DNA of 64,000 bases from the NCBI GenBank assembly GCA_026419785.1, contig JAODTK010002455.1, forward strand, positions 1 through 64,000. Direction: 5' to 3'. This DNA is from Sclerodactyla briareus. Lineage: Eukaryota > Echinodermata > Holothuroidea > Dendrochirotida > Sclerodactylidae. The notes beneath the pieces were generated by a model. It had not been told where the DNA came from. It worked only from the letters and a program-made list of their open reading frames with translations, and ran no database searches. Positions 45,765 to 57,724 of this stretch are shown in pieces (positions within the stretch are counted from its first letter, which is position 1; every line of letters starts with the position of its first letter). The translations under genes were made by a program, and so were the position numbers.

Positions 45765-47282
45765 GTAAGTGAGGCATGCTGCAGAGAGGGGGGTGGGGCA
45801 GGTGGTGGGGGTGTGTGGGAAGGTGGTGGGGAGGTGGTGGGGTGGTGGAGATAGGGTTAACCTCATACCAAGGTGTCCTTCAGGTCATCACGGCGATGGT
45901 TAATAATCTCATACCGATCAGCCCTGAGATGTGGAGTTTGATACATGTGGTAAGTGAGCAGAGTCTAGCTCAGAGAGTGAGTGGGGAGGTGGTGTGAGGT
46001 GGGGGAAGTGTGGGAGGTGGTGGGGAGCAGGTGATATAAGAGTAACCTCATACCAGGTGTCCTTCGGTCATCAACGCGCCATGTGTGTACATATCTACCT
46101 ACAGATGAGGCCCTTTAACTGTGGGAAGTTTGGATACCTGTGGAAAGTGAGGCAGAGGCCTTGCGAGAGGGGGGGTGGGAAGGTGGTGGGAAGGTGGTGG
46201 TGAGCTGTGTTAAGGGTTAACCTCATACCAAGGTGTCCTTCAGGTCCTCAACAGCAGTGTGTCACTATCTACATACAGATGAGCTCTGAGATGTGGGAGT
46301 TTGATACATGTGGTAAGGAGCAGAGGTGAGCGAGGGGGGTGGGGAGGTGGTGGAAGGCGGTGGGAAGGTGGTGGGGAGGTGGTGGGGAGAGGTGATAAGG
46401 GTTAACCTCCTACAAGGTGTCATTTCAGGTCATCAACAGGATACGAGGTTTTAATATACATACAGATGGAGCCTGAGTGTGGAGTTTGATACATGTGGTA
46501 AGTGAGCGAGCTAGCTAGCAGAGAGGGAGTGGGGAGGTGGTGGGGAGGTGGTGGGAAGGTGGTGGGGAGGTGGTGGGAAGCAGGTGATATAAGAGTTAAA
46601 CCTCTACCAAGGTGTTCCTTCAGGTTTCATCAACGGCCATGGTTAACTATCTACCTCAGAGGAGCCCCTTTTAAATGTGGGAGTTTGATACATGTGGTAA
46701 GTGAGAGAGGATGCGAGAGGGGGGGTGGGAAGGTGGTGGGAAGAGTGGTGGGGAAGAAGTTGATATAAAGGGTAACCTCATACCAGGGTGTCCCCTTTTC
46801 AGGTCATCAACAGCCATGGTTAATATCTACATACAGATGAGCTCTGAGATGTGGGAGTTTGATACATGTGGGGAGTGCAGCAGAGGCCTGCAGGAGGGAG
46901 TGGGGGAGGTGTGGGGAGGTGGGGTGGGAGGTGGTGGGAAGGTGGTGGGGAGGTGGTGGGGAGTAGGTGATATAAGGGTTAACCTCATACCAGGTTGTCC
47001 TACAGGTCATCAACGGCGATGGTTAATACCTACCTACAATGAGGTCTGAGATGTGGGAGCCTTGATACATATGGTAGTGAACAGGGGCGCAGGAAAAGAG
47101 GTGGGGGGGGGGACGGGGGGGGGGGAGGGGGGGGGAGTGCTGTTGGGGTCACAAACTTGGACGGTGGCGTAGAAAGAAGTGATTTGTGGGTAATTCAGAA
47201 TACCAGGGTGACATTCACGACAGCAGTAATCAATATTACATATGATATCCGAGATGGGAGAGTATGATACTCTGTATGTGAG
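45684..47282 (+). repeat. Tandem array of DEPDC5 exon end plus splice donor
   Basis: About nine copies of a 175-210 bp unit occur, with exon-like cores at 45,684, 45,871, 46,056, 46,231, 46,416, 46,610, 46,787, 46,993 and 47,204, and a trace near 47,383. Each core encodes versions of VSFRSSTAMVNIYIQMSSEM and WEFDTCG and is followed by GTAAGTGAG or a variant. Next comes a G-rich minisatellite (GGTGGGGAGGTGGTGGGAAG) and TAAGGGTTAACCTCATACCA. Later copies have no pyrimidine tract before the core, so they are unlikely to be spliced as extra exons; copy 7 best keeps the coding core. Confidence 0.85.
47095..47140 (+). repeat. G-tract cluster, possible G-quadruplex
   Basis: The stretch from about 47,100 contains four or more runs of at least four G within 40 bases, next to further GGTGGGG runs in the array. 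It is a strong candidate for quadruplex folding on the + strand. Confidence 0.5.
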
Positions 47283-47488
47283 CAGGGGCTGTAGGCGTGA
47301 AGTGCAGGGTAGAGGGAAGTGGGGAAGGTCATCTTTGGCCATGTGATGAGGATTATTTTTGGAGTGTTCAGCAGTTATAACAAGGTCCAGGCCATCGGTG
47401 GTCAACATCTACATACAGTGCAGTAATTTTACAGGCGAGATTGAGAAGATGGGTGGGGAGAGGGATGGAGGGGGAAGGAGGGTGATTT

Positions 47489-49103
47489 TTGATTTCTTGG
47501 ACGGGCAGTCCCAAGGAATCTAGCAGTCAAGTGTGGCATGTGTGGTGTGTAGGATGTGTGTATGTGTGTATGTAACGACCTACCTTGTAATCAGGGTGAG
47601 TACAGGCATGCATGGTGGGATCAAGTTCAAACTTGGGGGGGTTGCTTCCCATGATGAGGACATGAACGCTTTTTATTGTAGTATGCGTAGGGGGGTCGTC
47701 AACTTTGGGACAAAAAAGAAAAAACTTGTAAAATTTGGTATTTTGGGCCGTACCTTGTTATCAGGCCAAGTCCAACATGCCTGGTGGGATCAAGTTCAAA
47801 ACTTGCGTGGGTGTGTGCGCCCATTCAGAGTAAATGAACGCGATATTTATTGTTGTGGAGTAGGGGATCAATTTGGGCAAAAAAGTGGAAACTTGTAAAA
47901 ATTTGGGATGTTGGGCACTTTTACCTTGTAACAGCAAAGTCCAACATGCCTGGTGGGATCAAGTTCAACCTGGCGGTGGGTGTGCTCCCATGATGAGTAC
48001 ATGAACGATATTTAGTGTGGTGTTGAGTAGGGGGTCAAATTTGGGCAAAAAGTGGACACTTGTAAAATTCTGGTATTTTGGGCACTTTTACTTGTTAATC
48101 AGGACAAAGTCCAACAGCCTGGTGGGATCAGTTCAAACTTGGTGGGTGTGTGATCCATGATGAGTACATGAACGCTATTGATTGTTGTATGGGTAGTGGA
48201 CATCAATTTTGGGCGAAAAACAGTTGGGAACTTGTACAAGTCTTGTATTTTGGGCATTTTACCTTGTAATCAGGCAAGTCCACATGCTTGTGGGATCAAG
48301 TCAAAACTTGGTGGGGGTTTGACTTCCCATGTGACTACAGAAGTCTATTTATTGTGTTAGGTGTAGGAGGTCAATGGGGGCGGAAAAGTGGGTGGAACTT
48401 CGTAAAAGTTGGTATTTGGGCACTTTTCCTGTAATCAGGCAAAGTCCAACATGCCTGATGGGATCATGTTCAAACTTGGTGGGTGTGCTTCCTGAGAGTA
48501 CATTATTTAAATGACATTTATTGTTGTATGAGTAGGGGTCAATTTTGGGCAAAAAGATGGTAAACTTGTTAAAATTCTGGTATTTTGGGCCTTTCCTGTA
48601 ATCAGGCAACGTCCAACTGCCTGGTGGGAATCATGTCAAACTTTGTGGGTGTGCTTCCATGATGAGTACATGACGCTATTTATTGTTGTATTGAATAGTT
48701 GGTCAATTGGGCAGACAGGGGATTAACTTGTAAAATTCTGGTAGTTTAGGCACTTTTACCTTGTAATAGCAAAGCTGCAACATGCATGGTGGATCAAGTC
48801 AAACTTGATGGGTTGGCTTCCCATGATGAGTAACATGAACGCTATTGTTGGTTGTACAACAGTTTCAAGAGACCCCATTCATAAACGGCTTTAAAAATGG
48901 TATTTTTGCAGACCTACTTTTTTTACACCTTGTAATCAGGCTAGGTTCAACCTGCCGGACGGTCATGAAACATGCCTTGTAATTAGTGCTATTGATCTCA
49001 AGTTTAAGCATGAGACTGGTGGTAGGCAAATTAAGAACTTAAACCAAAAAACGCCGTTGTGTCAAAGAATCACTAAGCGTTGGGCTATTTCTGGTTTTTT
49101 AGG
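47489..49103 (+). mobile_element. Composite element with 9-unit tandem core (copy D)
   Basis: It starts with TTTCTTGGACGGGCAGTCCC and AAGGAATCTA, then a GT-rich microsatellite, about nine core units of about 168 bp (ACCTTGTAATCAGG at about 47,581 through 48,929), and the unique right segment (GTCATGAAACATGCCTTGTA, AGTGCTATTGATCTCA, AATCACTAAGCGTTGGGCTA). The layout is the same as copy B at 12.47-15.58 kb but with half the core copies. It lies in the DEPDC5 intron just after the exon-derived array. Confidence 0.75.
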
Positions 49104-50447
49104 TTATGAGACTTGGTCATTACAGTGATACTACAGTACTCAAACAGTCGCTCTCTTATCTACGAACGTGCTGTGAAAAATGTAGATGAGCATGGAGTGG
49201 CAGTGGGTGGTAGAAGGTTGGTTTACTTTGGATAGTCTGCCGATAGTGGAGGGAAGGGGGAAGGACGAGGGATAGAAATTGAGTCATAGATGAAGGTGAG
49301 CTGAAGGGTGGGGCTTTTTGAGTAACTATAGCCCCATAGAATCAATTGCCAAAAAACAGTGACAGACGGGAATGCACGGAAAATCATAGCATCTTTCAGA
49401 TAATCTGACTGTGGTAAGAGCAAACTTCCGTAAACTTTATCAAAGCTCTATCCCGACTAGTTGGGGTGACACAAGAAGTCTCAGGCCTGCCGTCTCGACA
49501 TGGAAGAAATATAGACATTTTCCACTACACCCTAATATCCATTTGTTCCTGTGACCGGGCAATTTCCACCCGGACAATTTCCCCTCAAAGGAATGTTTTA
49601 TGGTCAGAATTACGTTTAGGGTCTAAAAGTTATGGGTCACATTGGGGGGCATTGTCGGGGTGGGATTGTCTGGGAACAATTTGACCATTTTATGTCAAGT
49701 TATAAGTCACACAAGAACAGTAGGATTTCTGCAAAAATGTGATTCACTCACTCCGGAACACCCACAATTGTGTAAAGGGGATGAGGTTTCATGTGTGAAG
49801 ATTGCCTACTAGTACATAGGAGTACACCAATTTGGCATGTCACATTCAGGTTCATCCTTATCCAGTGAAGTGTACTTGACAAAGACAGGACTATTATTTT
49901 TTTTTTGTCCAAAGTATCAGGCAAATAAATTTGACAAAAACTTCAAAAACTCTTGAGTGATGATACATGAGCAGTCCGCTTTGAAAGGTTGTTTTGTCAT
50001 CTCGTGAATCGATTGACGTCAAATGATTGCGTTACGTGCAGTTTCTTCAGAGTTGAAATAGTTGCGAATACACTGTGTAATGCTTATGTTGAGAAAGGGT
50101 TTTAAATGTAGGTGGGAATTTAAGTGGGGCTCAACAGTATACAGGAATACGACATTGTGGCGGACAATACTTCTTTTAACATTATAGATGCAAATATTGG
50201 ATGAAGGCAGTATGGTGGATGCCCTGGCTTTGATGGTATTTCTAGCTGTAGAAGAAACTATTTCACCTATTCAACTCACCCCAGATAGGACTCTGCAAGA
50301 CGCCCTCAGCGCAAGCTGGGCTTCTGGCAATTAAACTCCGAACTGGCACCCCATCGTCCTTCTCATTTTGCCAGACTTATTGATTGTATGGGAGGGGTGC
50401 TATCACTGTAGGTCATGGTTATTTTATCAAATTCATTTATACCACAG
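49104..50447. other. DEPDC5 intron, no further feature recognised
   Basis: No exon match or repeat array is seen between the right end of composite element D and the acceptor at 50,447. A T-run lies at about 49,889-49,901. Confidence 0.5.
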
Positions 50448-50589
50448 GTATTCACATGGAGATAGAGAAGGCTGTCAACGGGGTTCTGTCATGGAACTTT
50501 TCTGATGAAATGGAAGGAGGAAAAATTCTCAACGACAAGTGACGATAGTTCTATCTCAAGGACATACTATGAGGCTGATTCACTCGGGA
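50448..50589 (+). CDS. DEPDC5: DEPDC5 exon, EKAVNGF..FSRTYYEA segment
   Basis: After ATACCACAG the exon reads EIEKAVNG, then with one slip FLMKWKEEKFS, a short disturbed stretch corresponding to the EVTVVLF strand, and SRTYYEADSLG. The family sequence is [20 protein letters not shown]...SRTFYDA. At least two single-base changes are needed. The donor position is not certain; GT at 50,590 or 50,595 are both possible. This is the start of the SABA region. Confidence 0.88.
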
Positions 50590-51454
50590 GTGTGGTAGGA
50601 TGTGATGAGTGGTCTGTTCACAGACAAGCCAATACCATCACGAATTACTCTGAAATTGATTCATAAAAGAAAGATATGACGTGACGACTTGAGGGTTGAT
50701 AGGAAAATCGCTGTTATGATATGGAGAGGAAAATTATGAAAACCTGCCGGCATGCCAAAATCAGTGAGAATACTTTAACTATTCTACACTATCACTCCAT
50801 TTTCATACTCATTACCTCGCCTACTGGTCACATTCGGTTGCAGCTCAACACCTGTCCTGGAATTTTACAATCATGAAGGACAGTAAATCCAATCCCTGGG
50901 TGAGGATATTATTCTCAAAGGCTTCTTTGAATATCAATGAATAAAGAGATGGTAGAGCTATTTGTGTCCTAAACTAGAACTATAAATTTTCATAACTTTG
51001 TATCAAGAATGTGTCTGTTATCAACTGATCCTGGAGTTAAAGAGAACGAAGGGGTGGACAATTTGAATATGGTAGGAAATATTGGAATGTGACTTGTAGA
51101 GGGCATTGTGTATAATGTAGACGGAAAACAAATGGTAAGCATTTTTGGGGATACCAACATATTCTTGGTAGCCAAATTTCGAAACTCAAGAGGGCTGCTT
51201 CAATCTCCTCCCAATTTTATCGGCCCCTGAATGAAGCCGATCTGCTGCATTCTAATTGGTCTTCAACAATCCATTCTGTTTTTGAAAATTTCCCCTCGTG
51301 AATCTTGTAGTACATCAGGGGTAAGGTGTGTGCAGGAGCAGTAGGGTGCGGGTTATGTTTCTTGTTGGTGTTGGATCGCGATCTGAAATCTAAAGATCTC
51401 TGATGCCAAACTCACAACTTTCTATGATATGAAGATATCTGCTTATGATTTCAG

Positions 51455-51529
51455 AGGAGTGAGATTCCTACGCAGCTAGACACAGAATGCACACAGACTA
51501 TACGGGAAGATATATGAAGATTTCTACAG
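51455..51529 (+). CDS. DEPDC5: DEPDC5 exon, D..GRYYEDFYR segment
   Basis: The acceptor GATTTCAG and donor CTACAG/GTAAAT flank a 75-bp exon. Its second half reads DYTGRY, then with one inserted base YEDFYR, matching the family's DHKGRFYEDFYK. The first half is less conserved. Confidence 0.85.
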
Positions 51530-51730
51530 GTAAATTCAATTATGTTGTAAAACTACTCCGCGGTGGGTAACAATTTGCATGAGAGGATTGAAGTGTGAAT
51601 ATTATTTTTTGTCAGAGCAGAATTTTGTTCTGCATTTTATTTGTTATGAACAGATATATTCAGAGTAAGTATTGATGTGTGAGATATTTACGAGCTAACA
51701 AACCAGATTGACCTCTCTCCATCTTTTCAG

Positions 51731-51836
51731 GGTTGTAGCACAGAATGTTCGCTCTGATGACTGGAGGCCTTCCTGACGACCATCAAGAAAGTCGTCCAGA
51801 GCTATGAGAGAGACATCCAACATCACATAGACAAAG
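51731..51836 (+). CDS. DEPDC5: DEPDC5 exon, VVVQNE..EEW..TIKK segment
   Basis: After CATCTTTTCAG the exon reads VVAQNVRSDDW, then with a one-base slip AFLTTIKKVVQSYERDIQHH and IDK, to the donor AAAG/GTCAGG. The family has [20 protein letters not shown]. It follows the previous exon with an intron of only about 200 bp. Confidence 0.92.
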
Positions 51837-52958
51837 GTCAGGAACGGTATACTGTTCAAGCTTAGGAAACCACTGGTTCCCTCCCAAATTACAACTTCTG
51901 TAATTCTCCTTCATTAGTTCCTCATTAGTTCTACACCTCACTAGATGTAGGTTGATGGGAAGAGGGGGTCCATAGGTCCTAGTCCTGGGGGAGGTTTAAG
52001 GGGTCACATCCCACATGAAATTTTGAAAAGGGGGAGCCTTCTCAAAATTTTATAATTATTCTCAGACGCAATCTGTATGGTGCATGGACATTTGGAGGTA
52101 ATTTTTTCGTACAAGACTTTCCATTGTGAAAAAATATGTGCTTTACACAAAATTAATTACTAGTGGGGCATACACCATGGCCCCATGCCCTCTGGACCCG
52201 GCCCCACACCTGCTGCAGGTGAACTGTAGCCAGTTATCCCTAAGGTCATGGTTAATACTATTGTCAATCTTTCATTTCTATGGACTGGTGGGTACTCATA
52301 TTCCTGCGTCATCAGCTGGGAGGGATCCCATAAGCACTGAGGAGGATGGGCTACACCAATGTCAGATTCACACAGCACAAATGGGGAAGAGTATCATTAA
52401 GGTAAGCTGGTAAACTGGTTTGCAGATATATTGATGGATTCCATTGATTCAAATTAATGAGCCCTGAGTAGACAAAATTATGGTTATGGTGAACAAGTGA
52501 TACTTCAGATAGCACCAGATAGATCCAGAGGTGCAAAAACTTATGTGGGTTGTTTGTGTGATCATCAAAATTGTCTGTTCGTCTATGTGTTTCAACGTTA
52601 AATTATATTCACCAATCATGCAAAAAATCTGAGAAAATCTTCGGTGAGAAAAGTTCTTGAATTAATTATTTATGTTTCATCATCCAGTTGCTTAGCATTT
52701 CCCAACTAGCTTTCCTCAATTGTAGAAATTCCAGCGATATCCAAAAATGCTGAGTTGCCATTTTGTTATATCCTTATTAGGGCAATGAATAACCTCACAT
52801 CATTGATCATCTATTGCTGAGAATTTATCTCAGTGCTGTAACCAACTTTTAGAAGCTTTTTTGATGACAGTATTATTGTAGAAGGCTATTCGATGTTGAA
52901 AATTTACAATTTCTTGAGCCTACTAAACCTCCAAATATTGCCTCTCTCATATTTGCAG

Positions 52959-53039
52959 TCCCGAGGATGCCAAAGGGTGTTACTTCCAAGTCGTCCCAGG
53001 GTAATTGTACTGGAGGCCATCAATATGGCGCAATGAATG
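52959..53039 (+). CDS. DEPDC5: DEPDC5 exon, [10 protein letters not shown] segment
   Basis: After ATATTTGCAG the exon reads PRMPKGVTSKSSQGN, then with one frame change LEAINMALN, to the donor ATG/GTGACG. This matches the family's [24 protein letters not shown], part of the SABA domain. Confidence 0.88.
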
Positions 53040-54307
53040 GTGACGTACGGCAGTTGTCACGCAAAGAACATACCTTATTAATAAGCTTTTTCACAGTTAA
53101 TTGTAAGTGCGCCTGCCAACCACTAAACAGCCCGGGGGTATAGACAAGATTATCCCTGTAGCCTCATTATTATGGCCCGATTTTTAATCTGTCACCACTC
53201 TTTGAAAACACAACCAATTCATCCAATCTTTTCAGATGCTAGTCTGATCAGTATGGGGGAAAGTGGTGGTGGTCTGTGCTGATAGGATGTGTAATTTCAT
53301 CAGAGGGGTTTTGAAAGAGTGTCTGCATGTTCGTGCAACATCAAACTGCTAGTATACCCCCATGGCATTTGAAACGATAGAATTATACTATCATTAACTG
53401 TTACCACGAATACGCTCATTCAGAATGGTGCGAATGCGAATGTGACATTCCCACACTGTTCGAAGAAAGAATATCCTCGTGAGGTCATACCAGACAAAAA
53501 AGATACGCTTATGGACTCATGACACTTACCCACTGACTCATGGTATATATAGAGTATGTTTTAGTTACTGTTTGTGATACATAATTGCATCATTAGCCTC
53601 CGATAAAGGGACATGATCGGCTGATAATGTATGTGATACCAAAATAGCTAACAGAGCTAACAGTCCCGGAGACTGATAGTTAGGCCATGCATGACCATGC
53701 GCCACTGATTGGTATAGAAAATTAACAACGAAGCTGATGAATGTTCACGTGACTTTTTTTCCATTTGAGTAGCCGTGCACACATTCTTTCACTAACAGCC
53801 ACTAAGCACTCCACTATGGGCATGTTTCACACGGGACTGAGAATGACAGAGTAATATCTTGGTCTAACTTGCATATTGATATGGAGTGCCAATTCGTTGA
53901 AAAACGCTACTTAAAGGTCATATTAATGCTATCATTATTCATCTGGTGAGGGATTAACACTATGGGGTGTTGCCTGTGATGTTGAACATGAGTGCAAACT
54001 TTTGCATCTAGTACAGGGAAATATCTCTAATGTTCAATTCAATTTAATTCAAAATTAATATATTTAATGCACTTGAATAATAGGGCGAACGAATTGAGGT
54101 TATTGGTATCCTCTATTCAGTAGTTCGAGTATTCCTAACAAGCTGTTACTTTCTTCAACATTTTTCGTGGAAATTTGGAGCTGAGAATGTTGTGTAGATA
54201 GAAATAACCTTTACCGGTAACATTCAATCTTTATGAATAATCAACTCGACATCAGTCATGTCTTCACTTGCACTGATTTTCATCACTCGTTCATTTGCCC
54301 CTTACAG
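53040..54307. other. DEPDC5 intron, no further feature recognised
   Basis: AT-rich intron without recognisable repeats or ORFs. Confidence 0.5.
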
Positions 54308-54444
54308 TCTTTGATAAACCACTAATTAACCCGTAAACTTTGATCGTACGGGTCAGCTGGTCATTGTAATCACTCCTGGTGCTGGGGTCTTTGAGGCTGA
54401 CAGAGCTCTGAACGATGTCACCAAGCAGAGGATCATAGATTATG
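54308..54444 (+). CDS. DEPDC5: DEPDC5 exon, VFDKHYINR..TGQ..VITPG segment
   Basis: CCCTTACAG precedes FDK, a noisy [12 protein letters not shown] stretch with two to three single-base slips, then an uninterrupted [20 protein letters not shown] and [10 protein letters not shown] to the donor ATG/GTGAGT. The family reads [25 protein letters not shown]...TKQRMIDNG. This is one of the most conserved blocks of the protein. Confidence 0.95.
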
Positions 54445-55479
54445 GTGAGTCAATCCCCCACAGTACTAGATCACTGGAGCTGGGAGTGGGAGGCTCAACT
54501 GGGGTCTAACATATTGAATGACAAGATCATCAACTCACTGTTTGAGCTGTGATAGATTTGGTATTAGGTAGTCTAGGTCAGATTTATTTTAGATCAAGTT
54601 TAACGCCCCTAAAATTTCAAACCTGTTCAGTTTAGTCAGAGGTGGTGCACTCATTGCATTCTACTGGGGGAGTGGATAGACACTGGCAAGTTTCTCGTCT
54701 TCTTTCTTGTCCAGAGCATGACAGGTAAGCTGGATTACTGGTCTCAGGCACTCATTGAAATCCCCCTCTGACTAACGTGACTATGTCTTGAATGGCACCG
54801 GAAGGAAGGGGGGGGGGGGCTTCATTTTCTTTTATTTTTTTTTTGAGAGGGGCTCTGTATACGTGGTGTGGGAGGGGGGGCTATGTGGTGGGACACAGAA
54901 ACAACACAAAGTCAATGCAAAACAAGTATTTCCCAAAACTCTGTAACAAGCAAACTATGATGAGGGTGGGGGAACTGGGGGGACCTTCCACCGTGCCAGT
55001 TTAAGAAAATATGTTGCAGTGTTACCATCCAGAAAAGCTATGTTTGTGTTACCTGCCTTACTCAACATGTTGTGTACATCAATTACATTGGTTTGAACTC
55101 CCTGTGTTACGGGAATTGTAGCCCTAACATGACTTGTCGAGGCATGTCAGTGGAGTTTTTTGTTGCACCAATCCATAAATTGCTTTTTAAATGATTGAAC
55201 CATTGAAACGCCACAATATGAACAATAGTGACAACCATTGGTAAGGTTTGATTGCACAGTTGTATGGCATCTGCACAGTTGACACACAGCAGCCTTATCG
55301 CCACGGAGATTGAGGTTTAAATCTGGGCCAGGTTCATCCAAAGATCAAAATTGTCCTGTTGCCTCTCGCTAGTCCGCTCAGTCCTAAGAGATTGGATTAG
55401 GAATGAACTAGTTTCCAAGCGTGTGTTTATAGCTCAAACCAGCCAGCTTGTTGAGCTATTGGAATCTGCATGGTCACTC

Positions 55480-55575
55480 TGTCTATCTTCTATCTATCTA
55501 TCTATCTTCTATCTATCTATCTATCATCTATCTACTATCTATCTATCTATCTATCCATCCATCCATCCTCCTCCA
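55480..55575 (+). repeat. CTAT/CCAT microsatellite
   Basis: Runs of ATCTATCTATCTATC pass into CATCCATCCATCC. They give Ser/Ile/Tyr/Leu-rich ORFs in several frames, which are not genes. Confidence 0.85.
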
Positions 55576-55689
55576 TCCCTCCAGCACGTGTGTCAACACT
55601 TGCCCTTTTTGCTGCCCCCAAACAGTCATCCTTTGTTGAATCTATTACCCAAACTTGGACACAACCTTCATTGACCCATGAGTACTTTT

Positions 55690-57030
55690 TGACTTTGGAA
55701 GGTCCAAAGGTCAAGGTTAAAGGCCATACAGGCCATTATGTGTAAAATTTCAAATGTATCTCCTCCCAGACAATTTTGGGTGCACCGGGGCTGAGTTCCG
55801 GCCATCATAATGTGGTCTATTCACCATGCCTTCTGGGGTGTTCATGAATTTTTTTGGTCCAAGGTCCCACTTGGGCTGAGGCCCATTTTAGGAAATTTCA
55901 CACAGTGGTACTTGAATGCATCTCCCTCCCCAAGCTTCATTGATTTCCCTTCACCGTTCATTTATGGTCCTTGGGTAGAGGGCTATTGGGGGCGTTCAGG
56001 AAATTTGGGCCCAAGGCCCAGTTTAGGCCATAGGGCCCATTAATGTGAGATACCGCAAACTCTTGTATCTCCTACGAAATTCAGTTTGCAATGCTTTCGT
56101 TCGGTCCATAATGATGTGCCTACCAGCTGTACCTTCCAGGTTGCCCAGGATTTTAGGACCCAAGGCCCAGTGTGGCCTCAGGAGCCCTCATGTGAAATTC
56201 CTCAAAATGCTTCTCCTCTACAAGTTTGGTGAAACAGTGCTGACATTTGGGCATAATGATGGTCAACATGGTCGTACCCTTTGAGGTGTTCAGGAATTTT
56301 GATCCAAGGTCCCATACGGCCTGAGGGCCCATTTTATGAAATTTCATCGAAGTCACACTCTGCTAGCCTGAAATCATCTCCCCCTCTCCACCAAGTTCCA
56401 ATTGATTTTCTTTAGTTGCATGTAATGCTCCTTGGTTAGTCGTCCATCGGTGGTGTTTGTGAACTCCTGGCTCAAGGCCCAACCCAATGGGGCCCTAGGG
56501 CCATCATGTTAAATCACGCAAAATTGCCTCTACAATTTTTGAATGCAGCAGTTCGTCAGCATGTTTCGGTCGTAATGGTGGTCTAAAAGCCGTACCTTCA
56601 GGTGTTTCAGGAATTTGGACGTAAGGGCCCATGTGGGGCCCGAAGGCCCATCATGTGCAATCACGCAAAATGCAAATTTTTGGTGCACATTGCTAATGAT
56701 CGATCATAATGATGGAATAGCCATACCTACATGGCTTTCAAGAATTTTTGGTCCAAGGACCCACTTGGGCAGAGGTTGTGCCCTACAGCTTACTACTAAT
56801 TATACTTCTCAGTGTGTCAACAATGTCTTTATGGCCCCCAAACGGTCATTCTGTGACGGATGTAGACCACTTGTTGAGTGTACAATGTTAATGACCTATG
56901 GGGGGAATGTTTGACTTGGGAAGGTTGGGGTCAAAGGTCATTGAAGGGGCAATATGGTCATTATGTGTACAATTTCAAAATGTATCTCTCCTACAAAGTT
57001 TAAATTTAGATTTTTCTGAAGCTGTTCATA
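55690..57030 (+). repeat. Tandem array, about 148-bp unit, 7-8 diverged copies
   Basis: The unit word GGTCCAAGGCCCACTTGGGC or variants recurs near 55,858, 56,010, 56,157, 56,300, 56,467, 56,617 and 56,751, spaced 134-170 bp. Each is followed by an AGGCCCATTATGTGAAATTT-like block and a CTCCTCTACAAGTTTGGT-like block. The sequence continues as GGTCA-rich relatives to about 57,240. It lies in the DEPDC5 intron between 54,444 and 57,665. Confidence 0.7.
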
Positions 57031-57664
57031 TTTTGGGGTGATGCTCTTTTTCAGCTGGTTTGCAGATTTGATGCAACATCATATAGTGTGGTTAGAATTG
57101 AAACAGAAACATCTGATGAAAAATGAACAAGCGAAGTCAGTGTTGCTGGAGTCTTGCCAAACTTGGACCCAATGTTTATCCACGTTTTGGGACATCTTAG
57201 ACCATGTAAAGGTCAAGGTCATAGGTCATTGAAGTGGTCACACAATAGGCCACTGTGGAAAACTGCCTTTAGCCTCAACATTTGACACATTCGTCTTGTG
57301 TACATTCGTGCGGTTGAGTCTACGCACCATTGGTGCTCTAGTTGTAACCCTCACATCAAGGTACACAAAGAGGCAGTGCCTTATGTGTGTGGAGGGTGCA
57401 GGGTTTCCAGGTCTGCACAATGGCTGGCTCTCAAGTATGTGAGGTCCTGATCTATCGTCCTGGGACAGAATAGCAAAAAAAAAAGAAAAAACATTCAGGT
57501 TCATAAATAGTCAGTACAAGGGGCATGGCAGTATACTCATAACCTATTTTTATGAGGCCACTAGGGTTGCACGACAAGGGATAAAATGAGGTGAATAGCA
57601 TATCTTTTTGTTTATTAAATTTTTGTTTGCACTAATATTTCCGATCGTTACCTATCTCATACAG

Positions 57665-57724
57665 GTATTGGAGTGACTGTTGTTGGCCGGCAGAGACAGC
57701 CACCACAGCAGTCCTCTGATTGTG
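57665..57724 (+). CDS. DEPDC5: DEPDC5 exon, GIGV segment
   Basis: After CTCATACAG the exon begins GIGVTVVG, matching GIGVDLVCMG that follows IDNG in the family, and ends TGTG/GTGAGT. The middle (RQRQPPQQS) does not match the expected EQPLHAVP stretch without frame change. The assignment rests on the first residues, phase and position. Confidence 0.7.

Noticed and set aside
45684..47282. Mutually exclusive alternative exons, as in Dscam
   Set aside because: Copies 2-9 lack a pyrimidine tract and clear acceptor; they look like duplications from mid-exon onward, not whole exons.
55351..55745. Overlapping ORFs of 63-107 codons with LSIYLS repeats
   Set aside because: They are translations of the CTAT microsatellite.
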